From an uncultured Sterolibacterium sp. (GTDB lineage Bacteria; Pseudomonadota; Gammaproteobacteria; Burkholderiales; Rhodocyclaceae): a DNA stretch of 64,000 nucleotides. Below the pieces are notes generated by a model. It did not search any database and was not told the DNA's origin. It saw only the letters and a list, made by a program, of their open reading frames with translations. The position numbers and the translations under genes are program-made. How positions within the stretch are numbered: the first letter of the stretch is position 1; the number at the start of each line of letters is the position of its first letter. This document shows, in pieces, positions 1 to 11,883 of this stretch. The stretch is from the NCBI GenBank assembly GCA_903832735.1, contig CAILCO010000073.1, positions 1-64,000 on the forward strand, in the 5' to 3' direction.

Positions 1-17
1 CTAGCGAGCAGGCCGAG

Positions 18-590
18 CTACACCAGCAAAGGCCACTGCTGCGGCCATTGCGCGAGCGGGTCATCCTTGAAGCCGCCTTTGGCGAACTGGTGCAGGCGGC
101 CGAGGGCAAAACAGCGCAGAAGGTTGGCGTGGGCGGCGAAGCCGTGATCTGCCGGCAACGCGCCCTGGGTGGCGGCGACCCGCAGCGACTGTTTCAAGGA
201 CGTCTCGATGCGGTCGAGCAGCAGGTTGATGCGCGTCTGCAGCCGCTCGTTTTCAAAGACCAGGGCATCACCGATCAGGACCCGGGTCAAGCCGCGGTTT
301 TTCTGGGCGAAGCCGAGCACCAGGGAGACGATCATCTGGGCCTGCTTCAAGCCGGCCTCTTCCGTTGCGGCGATCTGGTTGATGACGGTAAACAGGCTTT
401 CTTCGATGAATTCGATCAGTCCTTCGAACATTTGCGCTTTGCTGGCGAAATGGCGATACAGCGCCGCTTCCGAGACATCGAGTTTTTTCGCCAATGCGGC
501 GGTGGTGATCCGCTCGCCCGCGGGGTCTTGCAGCATCTCGGCGATTACGTGCAGGATTTGCAGTTTGCGCTCGCCCGGTTTTTTTGCCAT
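18..590 (-). CDS. slmA: Nucleoid occlusion factor SlmA (TetR-like)
   Basis: 190 aa. The N-terminal TetR-type helix-turn-helix (residues about 10-55, including TAALAKKLDVSEAALYRHF) and the helical C-terminal half match SlmA, which binds DNA and blocks FtsZ ring assembly over the nucleoid. ATG start at 590 follows a GAGAG-type ribosome site. It is the last gene of a minus-strand run that includes argB and a HAD phosphatase; slmA next to argB is a common betaproteobacterial arrangement. The length fits the family. A generic TetR repressor is the alternative, but the ALYRHF/FEGLIEFIEE pattern is SlmA-like. Confidence 0.88.
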   Translation of the reverse strand: MAKKPGERKLQILHVIAEMLQDPAGERITTAALAKKLDVSEAALYRHFASKAQMFEGLIEFIEESLFTVINQIAATEEAGLKQAQMIVSLVLGFAQKNRGLTRVLIGDALVFENERLQTRINLLLDRIETSLKQSLRVAATQGALPADHGFAAHANLLRCFALGRLHQFAKGGFKDDPLAQWPQQWPLLV

Positions 591-602
591 GAGGAATTCT
601 CT

Positions 603-1267
603 CTAAAGTTCGCCTAGCCGGCGCGGCAATTCGAGGACGGATTGTAGCCGCAGGTCGACCCAGCCGGGCAGCTTCGCGGCGCGGCTGACCAATACGGTCT
701 TCATGCCCATCGCTTTCGCTGTCCTGAGATTGGCGGCAGTGTCTTCGACCATGATGCAGCGCGCGGGGGTCAGGCGTTCCGCCTTGAGCAGGCGCATGAA
801 GCCCCTGATGTCGGGCTTCGGCCGAAAGCCCAGGTGCTCGATCGCATACACCGCATCGAAGAACGGGCGCACGCCCATCAGCCCGAGCACCGCCTCGGCG
901 TAGTGCCGGGGGGCGTTGGAGAAAACGATTTTCCTCCCCGGCAGGCGGCGCAACATGGCCTTGACGGCACGCTCGAATACCAGCATGCGCGGCAGGTTTG
1001 GAAACGCGTGGGTCTCCCTCAGAAACTGGCGGGGGTCGGTGCCGTGGTGCCGCATCATTCCGGTCAGGGTCGCGCCATAGCGGCGCCAATAGTCGAGACG
1101 CAACTGACCTGCGTGCTCGGGCATCAGCCCGAGGGCCGTGGCGAGATAGTCGGTCATGCTGCGGTTGATGTGTGGAAAGATGTGCGGCCTGGCGTCGTGA
1201 AGGGTGTTGTCGAGGTCGAACAGCCAGACCCGTGATGCGCCCCCTCTCAGGGCTTGCAGATCAGCCA

Positions 1268-1268
<1 letters not shown>
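603..1268 (-). CDS. HAD-family pyrimidine 5'-nucleotidase
   Basis: 221 aa. The HAD motif I is FDLDNTLHDA (about residues 17-26), a Ser/Asn motif II (FSNAPRHY) lies mid-protein, and motif III/IV is EDTAANLRTAKAMGM. This composition is typical of SDT1/YjjG-like pyrimidine nucleotidases that dephosphorylate UMP/CMP. The ATG chosen overlaps the argB stop by one base (TGATG); a GTG one codon upstream is also possible. Substrate specificity is inferred from family resemblance only. Confidence 0.85.
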
Positions 1269-2188
<920 letters not shown>

Positions 2189-2215
2189 CTACCCGTCCTG
2201 CCAAGCGGCCGGAAA

Positions 2216-2674
2216 TCAGCTGCCGGGCGATGCCTGCTGAAGCAGTGGCAGCATCAGGATGGCGTCGCGGTTGGTCCAGGAGAATACTTTGTCGGCCGCC
2301 GCGCGCCAAGGCAACCAGAGATGGGCGAGGTGCTCATGCGGCGCGATGATGATCTCGCTCTCAAGCGGCACGCAGAGGCTATAGACATGCTCGATGTTGT
2401 GGCTGACGCCATCGGGATAGCGCTGGCGCCATTGCGGGAAAATCTCGAAGCGATTGGACAAGCGCCAGTCGATGAGCGCCTCGGGCGCTACGGCCAGGCC
2501 TGTTTCCTCCAGGGTTTCCCGGCGCGCCGTATCAACCAGGGATTCGTCGCCTTCCTGGCTACCCGTGACCGATTGCCAGAAGCCCGGCCGGGTGGCGCGA
2601 TCCAGCAGCAAGACCTGCAGATCGGGCGTGTGGATCAGCACCAGCACCGAGACCGGTTTCTTCGATCCGGACAT
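2216..2674 (-). CDS. nudB: Dihydroneopterin triphosphate diphosphatase (Nudix)
   Basis: 152 aa from the ATG at 2674. The Nudix box is present (GSQEGDESLVDTARRETLEETG, about residues 39-60), with the WRLSNRFEIFPQWRQRYPDGVSHNIEH segment typical of NudB, which removes pyrophosphate from dihydroneopterin triphosphate in folate synthesis. The ATG overlaps the barstar-like gene's stop by one base (TGATG); an upstream in-frame extension exists but lies inside that gene and is unlikely. The gene probably shares an operon with aspS, the RNase and barstar genes. Confidence 0.92.
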   Translation of the reverse strand: MSGSKKPVSVLVLIHTPDLQVLLLDRATRPGFWQSVTGSQEGDESLVDTARRETLEETGLAVAPEALIDWRLSNRFEIFPQWRQRYPDGVSHNIEHVYSLCVPLESEIIIAPHEHLAHLWLPWRAAADKVFSWTNRDAILMLPLLQQASPGS

Positions 2675-3108
2675 CAGAGACCCGGCAGCCAGCTGATGCC
2701 ATCGGCTTGCATGTCGACCAGGCACCATAGTGCAACATTCTGTTCGCGCCATTCGTTGGCCGCCGCCGCGAAAAGTTCCAGGACCTTGAGGTGATCGTCC
2801 AGGGCGCGCGCATGCAGCAGATCGCAATTCTCCAGCAGCACCAGATAGCCCTCGGCGGGTCGCCAGCTCATGTCGGCGAGACAGTCGGCGAGCGCATCCC
2901 AGTTATGCCCGAACCATTCCGGGAAGGCCATTTCCCGCGCCAGCGCTGCTAGCAGGCCGTCTTTGTCCCGGACTTCGGCGAGATTGACGCGGAATACCGG
3001 ATAGCCGCAGTTTGTTGCGGCGGTGATGATTTCCTCGCGGCCGGACAGAGGCAGGTGGTAGACGCCGGCCCGGTCAATGTCGCGCAGTAGTGCTTCATAG
3101 CCCCTCAT
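2674..3108 (-). CDS. Barstar-like RNase inhibitor
   Basis: 144 aa. The central part (FPEWFGHNWDALADCLADM, about residues 62-80) is the hallmark of the barstar fold, in which an acidic helix plugs the active site of a barnase-type RNase. It starts with an ATG that overlaps the stop of the upstream barnase-like gene by four bases (ATGA), so inhibitor and enzyme are translationally coupled. No signal peptide is visible, so it should act in the cytoplasm and protect the cell before the RNase is exported. Confidence 0.9.
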   Translation of the reverse strand: MRGYEALLRDIDRAGVYHLPLSGREEIITAATNCGYPVFRVNLAEVRDKDGLLAALAREMAFPEWFGHNWDALADCLADMSWRPAEGYLVLLENCDLLHARALDDHLKVLELFAAAANEWREQNVALWCLVDMQADGISWLPGL

Positions 3109-3443
3109 TCGCGGATTCTCCGGAAGCTGCGGTAGTGATCGTCGCTGAAATAGGCGTCGCCCGCCTTGCCCGAGATGATGCGTCGGGCGCCCCGGTCGCG
3201 GCTGCCCGGCGTGGGCACGGTGTACTCGCGGTAATAGCCGCGGACCCGTGCCGGCAAGCGCCCTTCGAGATTGCCGAAAACGATGCCGTCCCGGCGGTAG
3301 GGGAAGGGGCCGCCACTCGCTATCAGTTGCAGTGTCTGCCTTGCCTCCAGCGACAATTCGTCGCGGGCGACGGTCTGCAACTGCGCAGCGCTCGCCGAGT
3401 ATGCCGCACAGGCCAGACCAAGGGCGAGCAGAAGGCGGCGCAT
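3105..3443 (-). CDS. Secreted barnase-like guanyl-specific ribonuclease
   Basis: 112 aa with an N-terminal signal peptide (hydrophobic core residues 4-14, likely cleavage after about residue 20). The C-terminal half matches the barnase/RNase Sa fold: catalytic Glu in GYYREYTV (E73), Arg in RGARRIIS (R87/88) and His in SDDHYRSF (H103), in the same order as barnase Glu-Arg-His. Followed immediately by its barstar-like inhibitor. It sits directly downstream of aspS. Secretion and guanyl specificity are inferred from the family. Confidence 0.88.
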   Translation of the reverse strand: MRRLLLALGLACAAYSASAAQLQTVARDELSLEARQTLQLIASGGPFPYRRDGIVFGNLEGRLPARVRGYYREYTVPTPGSRDRGARRIISGKAGDAYFSDDHYRSFRRIRE

Positions 3444-3445
3444 GC

Positions 3446-5242
<1,797 letters not shown>

Positions 5243-5276
5243 GTGGGTTTCCGTGAAGAAGCCGCCGGCTAGGCGG

Positions 5277-5897
5277 CTATTGGTTCTGGGCGCGACCCAG
5301 AGGATTGCGCAGGGGAGGGGCGACCACGCCCATCGAGATGATGTACTTCAACGCCTCGTCCACGCTCATGTCGAGCTCGATCACGTCGGCGCGCGGTAGC
5401 ATCAGGAAGAAGCCCGAAGTCGGATTGGGTGTCGTCGGCATATAGACGCTGACAAAGTCGCCATGCAGATGCGAGGCGACATCGCCACCCGGTTGCCCGG
5501 TGAGGAAGGCGATGGTCCAACAACCCTGACGCGGGTATTGCACCAGGAGCGCCTTGCGGAAGGCTTCCCCGGTCGAGGAAAAGAGCGTGTCCGAGACCTG
5601 TTTGACGCTGTAATAGACTGACTTCACCACCGGGATGCGCGACAAAACGCCTTCCCAGAAGCGCACCAGACGCTGGCCGATGATGTTGGCCGTGATCAGG
5701 CCGGTGAGGATCACCACCAGCAGGGTCAGGATCACGCCGATGCCGGGAATATAGAACCCGAGCAAGGTTTCCGGGCGAATCGCCGACGGCAGCAGCAACA
5801 GCGACTGATCCATGGTGCGGACGATCGACGCCAGGACCCAGGCGGTAATCGCCAGCGGCACCCAGATCAGGAGTCCGGTAATGAAATATTTTTTCAT
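5277..5897 (-). CDS. DUF502 membrane protein
   Basis: 206 aa. Starts [22 protein letters not shown], a first membrane segment, with a second around residues 55-80 ([19 protein letters not shown]). The [15 protein letters not shown] and [16 protein letters not shown] segments are characteristic of DUF502 proteins, commonly found near aspS or ubiquinone genes in betaproteobacteria. Function unknown. The ATG at 5897 gives the conserved family start; the longer frame upstream reads through the fmdB-like gene and is rejected. Confidence 0.88.
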   Translation of the reverse strand: MKKYFITGLLIWVPLAITAWVLASIVRTMDQSLLLLPSAIRPETLLGFYIPGIGVILTLLVVILTGLITANIIGQRLVRFWEGVLSRIPVVKSVYYSVKQVSDTLFSSTGEAFRKALLVQYPRQGCWTIAFLTGQPGGDVASHLHGDFVSVYMPTTPNPTSGFFLMLPRADVIELDMSVDEALKYIISMGVVAPPLRNPLGRAQNQ

Positions 5898-5925
5898 CCG
5901 CAGCAAGGACGGGCGCGTCCGGCCT

Positions 5926-6198
5926 TCAATTGCAAGCGCAGGACCCAGTGCCACCCTGGCAGGGGGGCGCTTCGGCTTTGGCTTCTGCCTTGGCTTCGGC
6001 CTTGGGCGCGCCAGCGCCGCCCTTGAAGTCGGTCGCATACCAGCCGCTGCCCTTGAGCTGGAAGCCCGGCGCAGTCAGTTGCTTGATGAAGGTTTCGCCG
6101 TGGCATTCCGGGCATGTGGTGAGTTGCGCGTCGCTCATCTTTTGCAGCACATCCTGTTCGTGGCTGCAACTGCTGCAACGGTAGGCGTAGATTGGCAT
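5926..6198 (-). CDS. FmdB-family zinc ribbon protein
   Basis: 90 aa. Starts MPIYAYRCSSC and carries two CxxC pairs (CSSC and CPEC), the zinc ribbon of the FmdB/CxxC_CXXC_SSSS family, followed by GSGWYATDFK. The C-terminal tail is Ala/Lys/Glu-rich (repeated KAEAKAEA) and ends CACN. Proposed as a regulatory or small zinc protein; no specific role is established. Directly upstream of the DUF502 gene. Confidence 0.87.
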   Translation of the reverse strand: MPIYAYRCSSCSHEQDVLQKMSDAQLTTCPECHGETFIKQLTAPGFQLKGSGWYATDFKGGAGAPKAEAKAEAKAEAPPCQGGTGSCACN

Positions 6199-6303
6199 GA
6201 AGCCTCCAAAAAAATGGATTATAACTTAACCGTCTCCATTCGCTTGCGGCGACGGCACATCGACCCAGGTTAGGTGAGGGCGCCGGGCCGCTATTTCAAG
6301 CGC

Positions 6304-7161
6304 TCAGAGCAGGCGCAGGTAGGCGTGCGTCAGGGCTTGGCCGCAGAACATGGCCAGCACGCCGGCGGCGGCGAGATAGGGTCCGAAGGGGATGGGTACC
6401 TCGCGGCCTTGGCGGGCCAGGATGATCAGGGAAACGCCGACCGCCGCGCCGACCAGGGAGGAGAGCAGGATGGTCAGTGGCAGCAGCTGATAGCCGAACC
6501 AGGCGCCGATGGCCGAGAGTAGCTTGAAGTCGCCGTAGCCCATGCCTTCCTTGCCGGTGACCAGCTTGAAAGCCCAATATACGCTCCAGAGTGCGAGATA
6601 ACCGGCGATGGCGCCGATCACCGCACTGCGAAGATCGGTGAACGTGCCGCCGAGATTGAACAGCAAGCCGGTCCACAACAGCGGCAGCGTGATGTCGTCA
6701 GGCAGTAGTTGGGTGTCGAAGTCGATGACGCTCAGCGCGACCATTGCCCAGATGAACAGCAGGGCGCCCGCCGCCGCCAGGGTAAAGCCGAAATGCCAGC
6801 CGGCGTAGGCGGAGAGCAGGGCGGTCAGCGCCTCGACCAGCGGATAGCGCGGACTGATCGCCGCCTTGCAGGCGCTGCAACGGCCGCGCAGGGCAAGCCA
6901 ACTGACGATGGGAATGTTCTCCAGCGCCGAGATCCGATGACCACACTTGGGACAGGAGGATCGTGGCCGGGACAGTGACAACGGCGCCAACACCGGGCCT
7001 GGCGCGTTGGCGAGCTCCGCGCACTGTGCCTGCCAGTCGCGCTCCATCATTTTCGGCAGGCGGTGGATGACGACGTTCAGGAAGCTGCCGACTGCGAGGC
7101 CAAGCAGCAGGCAACTTGCGGCGAAGTATGCCGGCTGGGCGAGGAGGTCGAGACCGTCCAT
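6304..7161 (-). CDS. pilD: Type IV prepilin peptidase / N-methyltransferase
   Basis: 285 aa integral membrane aspartyl protease that cleaves and N-methylates type IV prepilins. Visible: the cytoplasmic zinc loop with two CxxC pairs (CPKCGH and CSACKA), the first catalytic Asp region (VIDFDTQLLPDDIT) and the second in the GMGYGDFKLL motif. About eight hydrophobic segments. It lies 21 bases after pilC, with pilB further upstream, the usual pilBCD gene order. Confidence 0.96.
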   Translation of the reverse strand: MDGLDLLAQPAYFAASCLLLGLAVGSFLNVVIHRLPKMMERDWQAQCAELANAPGPVLAPLSLSRPRSSCPKCGHRISALENIPIVSWLALRGRCSACKAAISPRYPLVEALTALLSAYAGWHFGFTLAAAGALLFIWAMVALSVIDFDTQLLPDDITLPLLWTGLLFNLGGTFTDLRSAVIGAIAGYLALWSVYWAFKLVTGKEGMGYGDFKLLSAIGAWFGYQLLPLTILLSSLVGAAVGVSLIILARQGREVPIPFGPYLAAAGVLAMFCGQALTHAYLRLL

Positions 7162-7182
7162 GTTGTTTTTCCTAGGCCGGCC

Positions 7183-8415
7183 TCAGACGGCCTGCGCCAC
7201 CTTGAAGATCGGCAGGTACATGGCGACCACGAGGCCGCCGATCAGGGTGCCGAGGATGACCATGATGATCGGCTCCATCAGGCTGGAGAGTCCGTCAACC
7301 GCGTCGTCCACCTCCGCTTCGAAGAAATCGGATACCTTGGCCAGCATGGCGTCGAGTTGCCCCGACTCCTCACCGATCGCCACCATCTGGATGACCATGC
7401 TGGGGAAGATGTTGGCGTTCTGCATGGCCACGGTGAGGCTGGTGCCGGTACTCACTTCCCCCTGGATAAGTTTTGTGGCCACCTTGTAGACATGATTGCC
7501 GGCGGCACCGCCGACGGAATCGAGTGCTTCCACCAATGGAACGCCTGCGGCGAACATGGTGGACAAGGTGCGTGTCCAGCGCGCAATGGTTGCCTTCCTG
7601 ACAATCGGCCCGAATACCGGCACGCGCAGCAGTGCCCGGTCCATGACTATCTGCATCGGCAGGGAGCGTTTCCAGAAGTAGAAGAAGGCGTAGAAGGCGC
7701 CGAAAATGCCGCCGAAAATGAAAAACCAGTTGGCGACGAAGAAGTCGGAGAGGGCAATCACGAACAGCGTCGGCGCGGGCAAATCCGCGCCGAAGCTCTT
7801 GAAGACATTTTTGAACGCCGGGATGACAAAGATCATGATGATCGCGGTGATGACGAAGGCGACCACGAGGATGGCGACGGGATAGAACAGCGCGGACTTG
7901 ATCTTCGACTTGATGGCGAGGATCTTTTCCTTGTAGGTGGCCAGGCGGTCGAGCAGCGCATCGAGTATCCCGGCCTGTTCCCCGGCGCCCACCAGGTTGC
8001 AGAACAGGGCGTCGAAATGCAGCGGATACTTGCGGAAGGCCTGGTTCAGGCTGGACCCGGTTTCCACATCATTCTTGATGTCGTTGAGGAGCTTGCCGAC
8101 TCCGCGGTTGCTGGCCCCCTTGCCGACGATCTCGAAGGCTTGCAGCAGAGGCACCCCGGCCTTCAGCATGGTGGCGAGCTGGCGGGTGAATAGGGTGATG
8201 TCCTTTTCGGTGACTCGCCCGCCCTGGGCGAAGCTCTGCTTCTTGATCTTGCTGACCAGGATTCCCTGGCGACGCAAAGTCGCCTGAACCATGGTCTTGC
8301 CGCCGGCACGCATTTCGCCGCGGACGAGTTTGCCGTTCTTGTCCTTGCCTTCCCAGGCAAAGATGAATTCATTGATCTGCCCGGCCTTCTTTCCTGATTT
8401 CGTGGCAGTGGCCAT
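7183..8415 (-). CDS. pilC: Type IV pilus inner-membrane platform protein PilC
   Basis: 410 aa. Two repeated GspF domains with membrane segments (AILVVAFVITAIIMIFVIPAF, IIMVILGTLIGGLVVAMYLPIF) and the conserved FTRQLATMLKAGVPLLQAFEI and ARWTRTLSTMFAAGVPLVEAL segments. It anchors the PilB motor to the pilus base. The ATG at 8415 gives MATATKSGKK; an upstream extension would run into the intergenic repeat at 8424-8617 and is rejected. Located between pilB and pilD. Confidence 0.95.
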   Translation of the reverse strand: MATATKSGKKAGQINEFIFAWEGKDKNGKLVRGEMRAGGKTMVQATLRRQGILVSKIKKQSFAQGGRVTEKDITLFTRQLATMLKAGVPLLQAFEIVGKGASNRGVGKLLNDIKNDVETGSSLNQAFRKYPLHFDALFCNLVGAGEQAGILDALLDRLATYKEKILAIKSKIKSALFYPVAILVVAFVITAIIMIFVIPAFKNVFKSFGADLPAPTLFVIALSDFFVANWFFIFGGIFGAFYAFFYFWKRSLPMQIVMDRALLRVPVFGPIVRKATIARWTRTLSTMFAAGVPLVEALDSVGGAAGNHVYKVATKLIQGEVSTGTSLTVAMQNANIFPSMVIQMVAIGEESGQLDAMLAKVSDFFEAEVDDAVDGLSSLMEPIIMVILGTLIGGLVVAMYLPIFKVAQAV

Positions 8416-8423
8416 ATTCCCGA

Positions 8424-8617
8424 TTCCCCTAAGCCGGCAAAGCCGGAACCGAGCAAGTTTGTTTCTTCGCCGGCCGGGAAAGCGGGAGAGTACGAACAAG
8501 GGGAGAACTCCCCTTGTTTATCCCCCATGTCGGAACAAGGGATGAACCCCCTTGTAAATCCTCCGGAAACCGGCGCTCCGAACAAGTCTGCTCAGATAAT
8601 GTGAAAAGTTGCGTCAT
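8424..8617. repeat. 193-bp dispersed intergenic repeat, copy 1
   Basis: Nearly identical in sequence and length to 23476-23668. Contains two perfect short hairpins with 9-bp stems: ACAAGGGGA/TCCCCTTGT with a GAAC loop, and a second ACAAGGG...CCCTTGT hairpin. It lies between pilB and pilC, so it would be transcribed within the pil operon. The two copies differ by scattered substitutions and a one-base indel. Confidence 0.9.
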
Positions 8618-8632
8618 AAGAGACTGTCTACC

Positions 8633-10345
8633 TCAGTCGTTTGTGCATGCGAGTACTTCCTCCAGGGAAGTGACGCCCTGCTTTACCTTGAGCAGGCCGG
8701 ACTGGCGCAGATCCTTGATGCCTTCTCGCCGCGCCTGGTCGGCAATGTCGATGGCATTGCCGCCGGTCATGATGATGCGGCCTATCTCCTCAGAAATCGG
8801 CATCACCTGATAGATGCCGACACGACCCTTGTAGCCGCTACCCTTGCAGCGCTCGCAACCGCCGGGTCCATAAAGTTGCCATTGGCCGTCGCTATCCTCT
8901 TCGCTGAAACCCGCCTGTATCAGGGCTTCCATCGGGATGGACAGCGGCGTCTTGCAGTTGCACAAGCGGCGCGCCAGACGCTGTGCGGTGATCAGAATCA
9001 CGCTCGACGCGATATTGAACGCCGCGAGGCCCATGTTGAGCATTCGCGACAGGGTCGAGGGTGCATCATTGGTATGCACGGTAGACAATACCAGATGGCC
9101 CGTCTGCGCGGCCTTGATCGCAATCTCGGCGGTATCCAGATCGCGGATCTCGCCGACCATGATGATGTCAGGATCCTGGCGCAGGAAGGATTTGAGCGCA
9201 GCGGCAAAGTTAAGTCCGGCCTTCTCGTTGATATTGACCTGGTTGACGCCCGGCAAGTTGATTTCCGCGGGATCCTCGGCGGTCGATATGTTCACGCCGG
9301 CTTTGTTGAGCAGATTGAGGCAGGTATACAGCGACACGGTCTTGCCGCTGCCGGTGGGGCCGGTCACGAGCACCATGCCGTAAGGGCGATTGATGGCGGC
9401 GACCAGGGCATCTCTTTGTTCCGGTTCGTAGCCGAGCGCTTCGATGCCAAGCTGTACTGAAGACGGATCGAGGATGCGCATCACGATCTTTTCGCCGTAC
9501 AGCGTCGGCAGCGTGGACACCCGGAAATCGATTGTCTTGTTCTTCGTCAGCACCAGTTTCATGCGGCCGTCTTGCGGGATGCGCTTTTCGGAAATATCGA
9601 GGCGGGAAATCACCTTGATGCGCGAGGCAATCCGCTCCTTGACGACTACCGGCGGCTGGGCGACCTCTCTCAGGACGCCGTCGGTGCGGTAGCGGATGCG
9701 GTAGTACTTCTCATAGGGTTCGAAGTGGATGTCGGAGGCGCCTTCGGCGATGGCGTCGTGGAGGATCTTCTGGATGAACTTGACTACCGGAGCATCGTCG
9801 ACCTCGATGCTGTCGATGCCGATGGCGATATTTTTCCCGTTTTCGTCCTCGAATTCGAGATTGAACTCCTCGTTGGTGAGCGCCTTGAGCGTGGCCTCCG
9901 GCGTTTCGAGGAACTTGGCAACCAGTGCGGCCAGCTTGTCGCCTTCGACGACCACCGGGTCGACGACAAAGCCGGTCTGGAAACGGATCTCGTCGAGGGC
10001 GCGGAGGTTGGTCGGATCCGCCAGTGCTACGGCGAGGCGATTGCCTCGACGCAGCAGCGCGACGACTTGATGGGTCTGCATCAATTTGCGGTCGATGGCG
10101 TCCTGCGCCATCCTATCCAAGTCGAAGGCTGCGATGTCCAGCAGTGGATAGCCAAAGGTTCCGGCGGCAAAGCTGGCAATCTCCTGCGGCTTCATGCGCT
10201 CGCTGGCGATCAACTGGTCTACGAAACTGCGGTCGGCCGCGGCTGCAAGTCTCGCCAACGATTCCGCCTCTCCTTCCGTGAGGCGTGCCTGTTGTACCAT
10301 GGCACGCGCTAGTCCGCCCAGGGTGGTCTGAAGAATCACCGTCAT
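8633..10345 (-). CDS. pilB: Type IV pilus assembly ATPase PilB
   Basis: 570 aa. N-terminal MshE-type domain, then the secretion ATPase core with Walker A GPTGSGKT, Walker B IIMVGEIRD and the STVHTND His box, plus the zinc-binding Cys set (CNCKTPL ... CERCKGSGYKGR). It powers pilin polymerisation. The best start is the ATG at 10345; a TTG lies one codon upstream. It is separated from pilC by a dispersed repeat. Confidence 0.96.
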   Translation of the reverse strand: MTVILQTTLGGLARAMVQQARLTEGEAESLARLAAAADRSFVDQLIASERMKPQEIASFAAGTFGYPLLDIAAFDLDRMAQDAIDRKLMQTHQVVALLRRGNRLAVALADPTNLRALDEIRFQTGFVVDPVVVEGDKLAALVAKFLETPEATLKALTNEEFNLEFEDENGKNIAIGIDSIEVDDAPVVKFIQKILHDAIAEGASDIHFEPYEKYYRIRYRTDGVLREVAQPPVVVKERIASRIKVISRLDISEKRIPQDGRMKLVLTKNKTIDFRVSTLPTLYGEKIVMRILDPSSVQLGIEALGYEPEQRDALVAAINRPYGMVLVTGPTGSGKTVSLYTCLNLLNKAGVNISTAEDPAEINLPGVNQVNINEKAGLNFAAALKSFLRQDPDIIMVGEIRDLDTAEIAIKAAQTGHLVLSTVHTNDAPSTLSRMLNMGLAAFNIASSVILITAQRLARRLCNCKTPLSIPMEALIQAGFSEEDSDGQWQLYGPGGCERCKGSGYKGRVGIYQVMPISEEIGRIIMTGGNAIDIADQARREGIKDLRQSGLLKVKQGVTSLEEVLACTND

Positions 10346-10435
10346 CAACTCTTACTAATCGATACCATACGAATAATCCGGGGTTGCAGCCGCGTTGATC
10401 GATAATGCCCGGCAACAGGGCCATTGTAAAGAAAG

Positions 10436-11740
10436 CTAGCCGCTTTCGCTGCCCGGATGGCCGGCCAGGTCCGGCGGCTGGAAGATCTTCACCATGCGGA
10501 TGCGGCGATTCTGGGTCTGGACGATTTCCATCGGCACGCCGCCGATCTTGACGCTCAGGCCCGATTCGGGGATGTCCTGGAGATGTTCGAGGATCAGGCC
10601 GTTCAAGGTCTTCGGTCCATCCAGCGGAAAACTGAGGCCGAGGGCGCGATTGAGTTCGCGCAGGTTCCAACTGCCGTCGACCAGCACGCCTTTCTCGCTT
10701 CCTTCTTCCGCCCAAGTCAATTCCGAACTGACGGTCGGCATGCTGGTGGTGAACTTGCCGATGATTTCCTCGATGATGTCCTCCAGCGTCACCAGTCCTT
10801 CGATCTCGCCGTATTCGTCGACCACCAGGCCGAGGCGTTGGCGATTTTCCTTGAAGAATTGCAGTTGCGCATAGATCGGCGTCGTCGCCGGGATGAAGTA
10901 GGGTTCGGCCAGCTGTTCGCGCAGCCGGACATGATTCAAGTCGCCGGCGAGCGCATCGGCCAGCAGTCGCCGTTGGTGAAGAATGCCTATGACATTCCCG
11001 GGGTCGCCTTCATAAACCGGCAGCCGCCTGTGGAAACTGGTTCCGAGTCGTTCGCGGATATTCTCCAGCGGTGCGCCGATGTCGATGGCCTCGATCTCGC
11101 CGCGCGGCTTCATGATGTCCTCGACGCAGATGTGTTCAAGATCGAGCAGGTTGAGCAGCATCGCCTGGTGTTGATGCGGGATGAAGTGGCTCGCCTCCAG
11201 GACCAGTGCGCGCAGCTCTTGCGGCGACAATTGGGCCTCGTGTCCGGTAACGGTCTTCAAGCGCATCAGCCTCAGCACGCCTGTGACGAGCAGGTTGACC
11301 AGCGTGATCACCGGGTTGAAGAGCCGGAGCAACGGGGTCAGCACATGACTGACGCTGACCGTCAGCCGGTCGGCATAGCTGGCTGCGATCACTTTCGGGG
11401 TGATCTCGGAGAAAACCAGAATGACGAAGGTGATGGCCACGGTTGCCGTACCGAGTGCCCATTTTTCCTCGCCGAAAAGCTTCACCGTAATGAGCCCGGC
11501 CAAGGTCGCGGAAGCCGCGTTGAACAGCGTATTGAACAGCAGGATGATGCCGAGCAGCTTGTTGGTCTTGGCCAGCAGTTCCAGCGCCAGCCTTGCGCCT
11601 CGCTTGCCGGACTGGGCGGCGGCGCGCAACCGATAACGGTTGGCGGCCATCATGGCCGTCTCCGACAGGGAGAAAAACCCGGAAAAGGCCAGCAATACGA
11701 TCAGCGCAGCAATCTGTGCCGATAAGGGGATGTCGTCCAA
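10436..11740 (-). CDS. CNNM/CorC-type transporter with CBS domains
   Basis: 434 aa. N-terminal DUF21/CNNM membrane domain (four hydrophobic segments, including the FSGFFSLSETAMMAANRYRL signature), two CBS domains in the middle (EDIMKPRGEIEAIDI; LVVDEYGEIEGLVTLEDIIEEIIG) and a C-terminal CorC/HlyC domain. Likely a magnesium/cobalt efflux or YfjD-like transporter. The start appears to be TTG at 11740: the frame is closed by a TAG three codons earlier, and the first membrane helix needs this N-terminus. Confidence 0.9.
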   Translation of the reverse strand: MDDIPLSAQIAALIVLLAFSGFFSLSETAMMAANRYRLRAAAQSGKRGARLALELLAKTNKLLGIILLFNTLFNAASATLAGLITVKLFGEEKWALGTATVAITFVILVFSEITPKVIAASYADRLTVSVSHVLTPLLRLFNPVITLVNLLVTGVLRLMRLKTVTGHEAQLSPQELRALVLEASHFIPHQHQAMLLNLLDLEHICVEDIMKPRGEIEAIDIGAPLENIRERLGTSFHRRLPVYEGDPGNVIGILHQRRLLADALAGDLNHVRLREQLAEPYFIPATTPIYAQLQFFKENRQRLGLVVDEYGEIEGLVTLEDIIEEIIGKFTTSMPTVSSELTWAEEGSEKGVLVDGSWNLRELNRALGLSFPLDGPKTLNGLILEHLQDIPESGLSVKIGGVPMEIVQTQNRRIRMVKIFQPPDLAGHPGSESG

Positions 11741-11883
11741 GCGGGGCTATGCAGGCAACGGGGTGAAATGAGTATCGGGGTGGCGGCAGCGCTTGTCAAT
11801 AGTTGGCGTCCGGCATTATCGATTATCATGTGCCCCTCGAAAAGCGGGAGTCGCCCGGATTTACCTGCGGTAGCGGAGTGGTC

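Noticed and set aside
7063-8193. 376-codon plus-strand frame opposite pilC
   Set aside because: Shadow of pilC; low-complexity His/Asp/Glu-rich translation with no ribosome site.
8424-8617. CRISPR-like array at the repeated hairpins
   Set aside because: Only two hairpins per copy, no regular spacers and no cas genes in the window.
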